Origin: Piliocolobus tephrosceles
Taxonomy: Eukaryota; Chordata; Mammalia; Primates; Cercopithecidae
Direction: 5' to 3'
Length of the DNA: 64,000 nucleotides
NCBI RefSeq assembly: GCF_002776525.5
Contig: NC_045439.1
Span: 160,363,485-160,427,484 of the forward strand
In this document: positions 57,568-64,000 of the stretch, piece after piece
How the letters are laid out: every line of letters starts with the position of its first letter
Numbering within the stretch: the stretch's first letter is position 1
Position numbers and translations under genes: made by a program
Notes under the pieces: generated by a model
Told to the model about the DNA's origin: nothing
Databases searched by the model: none
Seen by the model: the letters and a program-made list of their open reading frames with translations, nothing else

Positions 57568-60500
57568 TCAGTTCCCACCTATGAGTGAGAACATGCGGTG
57601 TTTGGTTTTCTCTTCTTGTGATAGTTTGCTAAGAATGATGGTTTCCAGCTGCATCCATGTCCCTACAAAGGACGCAAACTCATCCTTTTTTATGGCTGCA
57701 TAGTATTCCATGGTGTATATGTGCCACATTTTCTTAATCCAGTCTGTCACTGATGGACATTTGGGTTGATTCCAAGTCTTTGCTATTGTGAATAGTGCCG
57801 CAATAAACATACGTGTGCATGTGTCTTTGTAGTAGAATAATTTATAATCCTTTGGGTATATACCCAGTAGTGGGATGGCTGGGTCATATGGTACATCTAG
57901 TTCTAGATCCTTGAGGAATTGCCATACTGTTTTCCATAATGGTTGAACTAGTTTACAATCCCACCAACAGTGTAAAAGTGTTCCTATTTCTCCACATCCT
58001 CTCCAACACCTATTGTTTCCTGATTTTTTAATGATTGCCATTCTAACTGGTGTGAGATGGTATCTCATTGTGGTTTTGATTTGCATTTCTCTGATGGCCA
58101 GTGATGATGAGCATTTTTTCATGTGTCTGTTGGCTGTATGAATGTCTTCTTTTGAGAAATGTCTGTTCATATCCTTTCCCCACTTTTGGATGGGGTTGTT
58201 TGTTTTTTTCTTGTATATTTGTTTGAGTTCTTTGTAGATTCTGGAAATGAGCCCTTTGTCAGATGAGTAGATTGCAAAAATTTTCTCCCATTCTGTAGGT
58301 TGCCTGTTCACTCTGATGGTAGTTTCTTTTGCTGTGCAGAAGCTCTTTAGTTTAATGAGATCCCATTTGTCAATTTTGGCTTTTGCTGCCGTTGCTTTTG
58401 GTGTTTTAGACATGAAGTCCTTGCCCATGCCTATGTCCTGAATGGTACTACCTAGATTTTCTTCTAGGGTTTTTATGGTATTAGGTCTAACATTTAAGTC
58501 TCTAATCCATCTTGAATTAATCTTCGTATAAGGAGTAAGGAAAGGATCCAGTTTCAGCTTTCTACTTATGGCTAGCCAATTTTCCCAGCACCATTTATTA
58601 AATAGGGAATCCTTTCCCCATTTCTTGTTTTTCTCAGGTTTGTCAAATATCAGATGGTTGTAGATGTGTGGCATTATTTCTGAAGGCTCCGTTCTGTTCC
58701 ATTGGTCTATATCTCTGTTTTGGTACCAGTACCATGCTGTTTTGGTTACTGTAGCCTTGTAGTATAGTTTGAAGTCAGGTAGCGTGACGCCTCCGGCTTT
58801 GTCCTTTTGACTTAGGATTGTCTTGGCAATACGGGCTCTTTTTTGGTTCCATATGAACTTTAAAGCAGTTTTTTCCAATTCGGTGAAGAAACTCATTGGT
58901 AGCTTGATGGGGATGGCATTGAATCTATAAATTACCTTGGGCAGTATGGCCATTTTCACAATATTGATTCTGCCTATCCATGAGCATGGTATGTTCTTCC
59001 ATTTGTTTGTGTCCTCTTTGATTTCACTGAGCAGTGGTTTGTAGTTCTCCTTGAAGAGGTCCTTTACATCCCTTGTAAGTTGGATTCCTAGGTATTTTAT
59101 TCTCTTTGAAGCAATTGTGAATGGAAGTTCATTCCTGATTTGGCTCTCTGCTTGTCTGTTACTGGTGTATAAGAATGCTTGTGATTTTTGCACATTAATT
59201 TTGTATCCTGAGACTTTGCTGAAGTTGCTTATCAGCTTAAGAAGATTTTGGGCTGAGACGATGGGGTTTTCTAAATACACAATCATGTCATCTGCAAACA
59301 GGGACAATTTGACTTCCTCTTTTCCTAACTGAATACCCTTGATTTCTTTCTCTTGCCTGATTGCCCTAGCCAGAACTTCCAACCCTATGTTGAATAGGAG
59401 TGGTGAGAGAGGGCATCCCTGTCTTGTGCCAGTTTTCAAAGGGAACTTTTCCAGTTTTTGCCCATTCAGTATGATATTAGCTGTGGGTTTGTCATAAATA
59501 GCTCTTATTATTTTGAGGTACGTTCCATCAATACCGAATTTGTTGAGCGTTTTTAGCATGAAGGGCTGTTGAATTTTGTCAAAAGCCTTTTCTGCATCTA
59601 TTGAGATAATCATGTGGTTCTTGTCTTTGGTTCTGTTGATATGCTGGATTACGTTGATTGATTTGCGAATGTTGAACCAGCCTTGCATCCCAGGGATGAA
59701 GCCCACTTGATCATGGTGGATAAGCTTTTTGATGTGCTGCTGAATCCGGTTTGCCAGGATTTTATTGAGGATTTTTGCATCGATGTTCACCAGGGAGATT
59801 GGTCTAAAATTCTCTTTTTTTGTTGTGTCTCTGCCAGGCTTTGGTATCAGGATGATGCTGGCCTCATAAAATGAGTTAGGGAGGATTCCCTCTTTTTCTA
59901 TTGATTGGAATAGTTTCAGAAGGAATGGTACCAGCTCCTCCTTGTACCTCTGGTAGAATTCAGCTGTGAATCCATCTGGTCCTGGGCTTTTTTTGGTGGG
60001 CAGGCTATTAATTGTTGCCTCAATTTCAGAGGCTGCTATTGGTCTATTCAGGGATTCAACTTCTTCCTGGTTTAGTCTTGGAAGAGTGTACGTGTCCAGG
60101 AAATTATCCATTTCTTCTAGATTTTCTAGTTGATTTGCGTAGAGGTGTTTATAGTATTCTCTGATGGTAGTTTGTATTTCTGTGGGGTCGGTGGTGATAT
60201 CCCCTTTATCATTTTTTATTGCGTCTATTTGATTCCTCTCTCTTTTCTTCTTTATTAGCCTTGCTAGCGGTCTGTCAATTTTGTTGATCTTTTCAAAAAA
60301 CCAACTCCTGGATTCATTGATTTTTTGGAGGGTTTTTTGTGTCTCTATCTCCTTCAGTTCTGCTCTGATCTTAGTTATTTCTTGCCTTCTGCTAGCTTTT
60401 GAATGTGTTTGCTCTTGCCTCTCTAGTTCTTTTAATTGTGATGTTAGAGTGTCAATTTTAGATCTTTCCTGCTTTCTCTTGTGGGCACTTAGTGCTATAA

Positions 60501-61395
60501 ATTTCCCTCTACATACTGCTTTAAATGTGTCCCAGAGATTCTGGTATGTTGTATCTTTGTTCTCATTGGATTCAAAGAACATCTTTATTTCTGCTTTCAT
60601 TTCGTTATGTACCCAGTAGTCATTCAGGAGCAGGTTGTTCAGTTTCCATGTAGTTGAGCGGTTTTGATTGAGTTTCTTAGTCCTGAGTTCTAGTTTGATT
60701 GCACTGTGGTCAGAGAGACAGTTTGTTATAATTTCTGTTCTTTTACATTTGCTGAGGAGTGCTTTACTTCCAATTATGTGGTCAATTTTGGAATAAGTGT
60801 GATGTGGTGCTGAGAAGAATGTATATTCTGTTGACTTGGGGTGGAGAGTTCTATAGATGTCTATTAGGTCCGCTTGGTGCAGAGATGAGTTCAATTCCTG
60901 GATATCCTTGTTAACTTTCTGTCTCGTTGATCTGTCTAATGTTGACAGTGGAGTGTTGAAGTCTCCCATTATTATTGTATGGGAGTCTAAGTCTCTTTGT
61001 AAGTCTCTAAGGACTTGCTTTATGAATCTGGGTGCTCCTGTATTAGGTGCATATATATTTAGGATAGTTAGCTCTTCCTGTTGGATTGATCCCTTTACCA
61101 TTATGTAATGGCCTTCTTTGTCTCTTTTGATCTTTGATGGTTTAAAGTCTGTTTTATCAGAGACTAGGATTGCAACCCCTGCTTTTTTTTGTTCTCCATT
61201 TGCTTGGTAGATCTTCCTCCATCCTTTTATTTTGAGCCTATGTATGTCTCTGCATGTGAGATGGGTCTCCTGAAGACAGCAGACTGATGGGTCTTGACTC
61301 TTTATCCAGTTTGCCAGTCTGTGTCTTTTAATTGGAGCATTTAGTCCATTTACATTTAAGGTTAATATTGTTATGTGTGATCTTGATCCTGCCAT
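57568..61395 (-). CDS. LINE-1 ORF2p, endonuclease and reverse transcriptase
   Basis: The 1,275-codon ORF has exactly the human ORF2p length and the same C-terminal end (FSLIGGN). The N-terminal endonuclease (about 1-239) keeps Glu43 in CCLQETHL, Asp145 in GDFNTPLS and His230 in SDHSA. The reverse transcriptase (about 500-770) keeps the first Asp in SIDAEKAFDKIQ and the FADD active site (700-703). The C-terminal zinc-knuckle-like motif C-x3-C-x7-H-x4-C is present (1130-1147, CWRGCGEIGTLLHCWWDC). ORF2p nicks T-rich DNA and copies L1 RNA there (target-primed reverse transcription). One odd residue: RT motif B reads LLFNIGLEV, where I recall Val in place of that Gly in human L1. Whether this is a lineage variant or a private, possibly damaging, change is unknown. 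Confidence 0.96.
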   Translation of the reverse strand: MAGSRSHITILTLNVNGLNAPIKRHRLANWIKSQDPSVCCLQETHLTCRDIHRLKIKGWRKIYQANGEQKKAGVAILVSDKTDFKPSKIKRDKEGHYIMVKGSIQQEELTILNIYAPNTGAPRFIKQVLRDLQRDLDSHTIIMGDFNTPLSTLDRSTRQKVNKDIQELNSSLHQADLIDIYRTLHPKSTEYTFFSAPHHTYSKIDHIIGSKALLSKCKRTEIITNCLSDHSAIKLELRTKKLNQNRSTTWKLNNLLLNDYWVHNEMKAEIKMFFESNENKDTTYQNLWDTFKAVCRGKFIALSAHKRKQERSKIDTLTSQLKELERQEQTHSKASRRQEITKIRAELKEIETQKTLQKINESRSWFFEKINKIDRPLARLIKKKRERNQIDAIKNDKGDITTDPTEIQTTIREYYKHLYANQLENLEEMDNFLDTYTLPRLNQEEVESLNRPIAASEIEATINSLPTKKSPGPDGFTAEFYQRYKEELVPFLLKLFQSIEKEGILPNSFYEASIILIPKPGRDTTKKENFRPISLVNIDAKILNKILANRIQQHIKKLIHHDQVGFIPGMQGWFNIRKSINVIQHINRTKDKNHMIISIDAEKAFDKIQQPFMLKTLNKFGIDGTYLKIIRAIYDKPTANIILNGQKLEKFPLKTGTRQGCPLSPLLFNIGLEVLARAIRQEKEIKGIQLGKEEVKLSLFADDMIVYLENPIVSAQNLLKLISNFSKVSGYKINVQKSQAFLYTSNRQAESQIRNELPFTIASKRIKYLGIQLTRDVKDLFKENYKPLLSEIKEDTNKWKNIPCSWIGRINIVKMAILPKVIYRFNAIPIKLPMSFFTELEKTALKFIWNQKRARIAKTILSQKDKAGGVTLPDFKLYYKATVTKTAWYWYQNRDIDQWNRTEPSEIMPHIYNHLIFDKPEKNKKWGKDSLFNKWCWENWLAISRKLKLDPFLTPYTKINSRWIRDLNVRPNTIKTLEENLGSTIQDIGMGKDFMSKTPKATAAKAKIDKWDLIKLKSFCTAKETTIRVNRQPTEWEKIFAIYSSDKGLISRIYKELKQIYKKKTNNPIQKWGKDMNRHFSKEDIHTANRHMKKCSSSLAIREMQIKTTMRYHLTPVRMAIIKKSGNNRCWRGCGEIGTLLHCWWDCKLVQPLWKTVWQFLKDLELDVPYDPAIPLLGIYPKDYKLFYYKDTCTRMFIAALFTIAKTWNQPKCPSVTDWIKKMWHIYTMEYYAAIKKDEFASFVGTWMQLETIILSKLSQEEKTKHRMFSLIGGN

Positions 61396-61458
61396 TATGG
61401 TATTAACTGGTTATTTTGCTCATTAGTTGATGCAGTTTCTTCCTAGGCTCGATGGTCT

Positions 61459-62472
61459 TTACATTTTGGCATGTTTTTGCAGTGGCTGGTACCGGTTGTT
61501 CCTTTCCATGTTTAGGGCTTCCTTCAGGGTCTCTTGTAAGGCAGGCCTGGTGGTGACAAAATCTCTAAGCATTTGCTTATCTGTAAAGAATTTTATTTCT
61601 CCTTCACTTATGAAACTTAGTTTGGCTGGATATGAAATTCTGGGTTTAAAATTCTTTTCTTTAAGAACGTTGAATATTGGCCCCCACTCTCTTCTGGCTT
61701 GTAGAGTTTCTGCCGAGAGATCTGCTGTCAGTCTGATGGGCTTCCCTTTGTGGGTAACCCGACCTTTCTCTCTGGCTGCCCTTAAGATTTTTTCCTTCAT
61801 TTCAACTTTGGTGAATCTGGCAATTATGTGTCTTGGAGTTGCTCTTCTGGAGGAGTATCTTTGTGGCGTTCTCTGTATTTCCTGAATTTGAATGTTGGCC
61901 TGCCCTGCTAGGTTGGGGAAGTTCTCCTGGATGATATCCTGTAGAGTGTTTTCCAATTTGGTTCCATTTTCCCCCTCACTTTCAGGCACCCCAATCAGAC
62001 GTAGATTTGGTCTTTTGACATAATCCCATACTTCTTGCAGGCTTTGTTCATTTCTTTTTCTTCTTTTTTCTTTTGGTTTCTCTTCTCGCTTCATTTCATT
62101 CATTTGATCCTCAATCGCTGATACTCTTTCTTCCAGTTGATCGAGTCGGTTACTGAAGCTTGTGCATTTGTCACGTATTTCTCGTGTCATGGTTTTCATC
62201 TCTGTCATTTCGTTTATGACCTTCTCTGCATTAATTAGTCTAGCTGTCAATTCTTCCACTTTTTTTTCAAGATTTTTAGTTTCTTTGCGCTGGGTACGTA
62301 ATTCCTCCTTTAGCTCTGAGAGGTTTGATGGACTGAAGCCTTCTCTCATCTCATCAAAATCATTCTCTGACCAGCTTTGATCCGTTGCTGGCGATGGGCT
62401 GTGCTCCTTTGCAGGAGGAGATGCGCTCTTATTTTTTGAATTTCCAGCTTTTCTGCCCTGCTTTTTCCCCAT
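61459..62472 (-). CDS. LINE-1 ORF1p, RNA-binding chaperone
   Basis: ORF1 runs 337 codons from MGKKQGRK to a C-terminus ending NHAKM-like (KHAKM). The human protein is 338 residues, so this is full length. An in-frame upstream ATG at 62493 would add seven residues, but the MGKK start is the family start. The disordered N-terminus precedes a long coiled coil (roughly residues 50-150) rich in Glu and Lys heptads. The RRM follows, with WDYVKRPNLRLIGVPE and TPRHIIARF, then the C-terminal domain with RKIRLTADLS-like text (KGKPIRLTADLS). ORF1p trimerises and coats L1 RNA in cytoplasmic particles. No stop or frameshift is seen. Its stop lies 63 bp from the ORF2 ATG. Confidence 0.95.
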   Translation of the reverse strand: MGKKQGRKAGNSKNKSASPPAKEHSPSPATDQSWSENDFDEMREGFSPSNLSELKEELRTQRKETKNLEKKVEELTARLINAEKVINEMTEMKTMTREIRDKCTSFSNRLDQLEERVSAIEDQMNEMKREEKPKEKRRKRNEQSLQEVWDYVKRPNLRLIGVPESEGENGTKLENTLQDIIQENFPNLAGQANIQIQEIQRTPQRYSSRRATPRHIIARFTKVEMKEKILRAAREKGRVTHKGKPIRLTADLSAETLQARREWGPIFNVLKEKNFKPRISYPAKLSFISEGEIKFFTDKQMLRDFVTTRPALQETLKEALNMERNNRYQPLQKHAKM

Positions 62473-63487
62473 CTTTGTGGTTTTATCTGTCACTGGTCTT
62501 TGATGATGGTGACGTACTGATGGGGTTTTGATATAGGTGTCCTTCCTGTTTGATAGGTTTCCTTCTGACTGTCAGGACCCTCAGCTATAGGTCTGTTGGA
62601 GATTGCTTGAGGTCCACTCCAGACCCTGTTTGCCTGGGTATCAGCAGCAGAGGTTGCAGAAGATAGAATATTGCTGAACAGCGAGTGCACCTGTCTGATT
62701 CTTGCTTTGGAAGCTTCCTCTCAGGGGTGTACTCCACCCTGTGAGGTGTGGGGTGTCAGACTGCCCCTAGTGGGGGATGTCTCCCAGTTAGGCTACTCAG
62801 GGGTCAGTGACCCACTTGGGCAGGCAGACTGCCCCTTCTCAGGTCTCAACCTCCGTGTTGGGAGATCCACTGCTCTCTTCAAAGCTGTCAGACAGAGTCG
62901 TTCACGTTTCACAGGCTTCTACTCCTTTAGCTGAGCCCTGTCCCCAGAGGCGCAGTCTACAGAGACAGGCAGGTTTCCTTGAGCTGCTGTGAGCTCCACC
63001 CAGTTCCAGCTTCCCAGCGGCTTTAGTTACCTACTTAAGCCTCAGTGATGGCGGGCGCCCCTCCCCCAGCCTCGCTGCTGCCTTGCGGTTAGATTGCCGC
63101 AGACTGCTGTGTTAGCAAGGAGAGAGGCTCCGTGGGCGTGGGACCCTCCCGGCCAGGTGTGGGATACAATCTCCGGTGTGCCGGTGTTACAGCGCAGTAT
63201 TGGGGTGGGAGTTACCCGATTTTCCAGGTGTTGTGTGTCTCAGTTCCCCTGGCTAGGAAAAGGGACTCCCTTCCCCCTCGCGCTTCCCAGGTGAGGTGAT
63301 GCCTCACCCTGCTTCAGCTCTCGCTGGTCGGGCTGCAGCAGCTGACCAGCACCGATTGTCCGGCACTCCCAAGTGAGATGACCCCAGTACCTCAGTTGAA
63401 AATGCAGAAATCGCCGGTCTTCTGTGTCGCTCGCGCTGGGAGATGGAGACTGAAGCTGTTCCTATTCGGCCATCTTGCTCCGCCCCC
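62473..63487 (-). promoter_or_regulatory. LINE-1 5' UTR / internal promoter
   Basis: The region from the L1 5' end to the ORF1 ATG is G+C-rich and carries CpGs. A YY1-type site, CAAGATGGCC, sits within the first 20 bases; in human L1 this site positions transcription initiation. The region corresponds to the internal RNA polymerase II promoter, and its middle part to the antisense promoter, which would fire rightward on the plus strand. The length of about 1,015 bp suggests no 5' truncation. Confidence 0.85.
63048..63092 (+). pseudogene. Antisense ORF0 of LINE-1, cut by an early stop
   Basis: Antisense to the L1 5' UTR, an ATG about 440 bp from the L1 5' end opens MAGAPPPASLLPCG and then meets TAG at 63090-63092. 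Position and opening residues match the primate L1 ORF0 start as I remember it. Beyond the TAG the same frame stays open, through GSVGVGPSRPGVG-like text, to a CAG|GTGAGG donor-like site near 63292. It looks like a nonsense-interrupted ORF0. Confidence 0.55.
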
Positions 63488-63790
63488 TCTTTTTTTTTTT
63501 TTTTTGAGATGGAGTTTCACTCTTATTGCCCAGGCTGGAGGGCAATGGCACGATCTTGGCTCACTGCAACCTCCACCTCCCAGGTTCAAGCGATTCTCCT
63601 GTCTCCGCCTCCCAAGTAGCTGGGATTACAGGCATGCACCACTACGCCCAGCTAATTTTTGTATTTTCAGTAGAGACAGGGCTTCTCCATGTTGGTCAGG
63701 CTGGTCTCGAACACTTGACCTCAGGTGATCCACTCACCTCGGCCTCCCCAAGTGCTGGGATTATAGGCATGAGCCACTGCACTCAGCCTC
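63488..63790 (-). mobile_element. Alu (AluS-like), host of the LINE-1 insertion
   Basis: Complete two-arm Alu on the minus strand, with the head at the right (GGCTGAGTGCAGTGGCTCAT) and the T-run at 63490-63505. Its A-tail directly precedes the L1 5' end, so the L1 seems to have landed in this tail. Confidence 0.9.
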
Positions 63791-63866
63791 AATCTTATTT
63801 TTAAGACTGTCTTGGCTATTTGGAGGCATCATAAACTTTAAGGCCATTTTATTTAATTCCAAGAGA
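63791..63866 (-). mobile_element. Old L1 ORF2 fragment
   Basis: Short AT-rich stretch reading CTTGGCTATTTGGAGGC, which resembles the reverse complement of L1 ORF2 after the reverse transcriptase core. Fragmentary. The last 130 bases of the window after it hold nothing I recognise. Confidence 0.4.
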
Positions 63867-64000
63867 AGCCTCCGGATAGAAATGCACGCTGCACTTGGGA
63901 GAACGCGTACTGCGATCACACCTGCTCTCCCGCCCCACCCAGGGCCCTGGGAGATGCTGCACTGCCTCATGCACACTTACACCCTTTCGAAAGATATCGC

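Larger units (their letters stand above)
57292..63487 (-). mobile_element. Full-length LINE-1 (L1PA-type), both ORFs open
   Basis: An approximately 6.2-kb non-LTR retrotransposon. Its minus-strand 5' end, GGGGGCGGAGCAAGATGGCC, matches the start of primate L1 5' UTRs. In order it has a 5' UTR of about 1,015 bp, ORF1, a 63-bp spacer, a 1,275-codon ORF2, a short 3' UTR with a polypurine G-tract, and a tail that has become a TAAA-type microsatellite. No frameshift or stop is seen in ORF1 or ORF2. The 5' UTR is longer than the roughly 910 bp of human L1HS; this fits older L1PA and Old World monkey lineages that keep an extra segment of about 130 bp, which is inference. It is sense to ATP10A. The 5' end abuts the A-tail of a same-strand Alu (63488-63790), so target duplications cannot be told from the tail. 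Confidence 0.95.
45523..64000 (-). other. ATP10A: ATP10A intron 1, 3' part (window-truncated)
   Basis: Sequence upstream of exon 2 on the transcript. Exon 1, which would encode the N-terminus and first membrane helices, is not in the window. The intron splits an Arg codon after its second base. A full-length LINE-1 lies in it in the same orientation as the gene. Confidence 0.88.

Noticed and set aside
59051..62380. Plus-strand ORFs of 63-152 codons across the LINE-1
   Set aside because: Antisense shadows of the L1 ORF1 and ORF2 coding frames.

Overview
The window is intronic DNA from an Old World monkey (macaque, baboon or vervet type). Primate origin follows from dense Alu and L1PA-type LINE-1 sequence. 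The Old World monkey call rests on two young Alus (25636-25931 and 52312-52617). They carry variants I know from cercopithecoid AluYR families, such as a head reading GGCTCAAGCCTGTAATCCC and a right arm reading GAGATCCGGCCACTGC. A 100-N gap (25932-26031) marks a draft assembly.

The host gene is ATP10A on the minus strand, a P4-ATPase lipid flippase of 15q12 in human. Two coding exons are present. Exon 2 (45318-45522) encodes the start of the actuator domain, including the DGET motif. Exon 3 (3867-3952) continues it. Both have GT/AG splice sites, and their phases match each other. The intron between them is 41,365 bp. The right end of the window (45523-64000) is intron 1 and the left end (1-3866) is intron 3. 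No other exon was found.

From left to right: intron 3 with old Alus, an old L1 piece and an L2 tail; exon 3; then intron 2. Intron 2 holds a MaLR solo LTR with target duplication, a 5S rRNA pseudogene (6298-6375), an L2 with a 59-bp tandem duplication, and a long mosaic of decayed L1M/HAL1 and L1 pieces (12.4-19.0 kb). It then holds a gammaretrovirus-like ERV1 remnant with its LTR (19.9-25.0 kb), and an MST/THE1 element with its 3' LTR next to the gap (25.6-27.0 kb). Further along are MIR, L2, MER5, MER20-like and MLT1 relics, and a near-perfect inverted repeat with about 155-bp arms around a 1.05-kb spacer (39253-40614). After exon 2, intron 1 carries L1M tails, Alus, a MER20-like element and microsatellites. 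Last comes a full-length LINE-1 (57292-63487, minus strand), nested in the tail of an Alu, with both ORFs uninterrupted.

The strongest points for follow-up are the apparently intact LINE-1 lying sense-oriented in ATP10A intron 1, the substitution-free inverted repeat, and exon 2 being bracketed by inverted Alus. I saw no tRNA gene, CRISPR array or bacterial-type system, and I do not claim an undescribed gene system.
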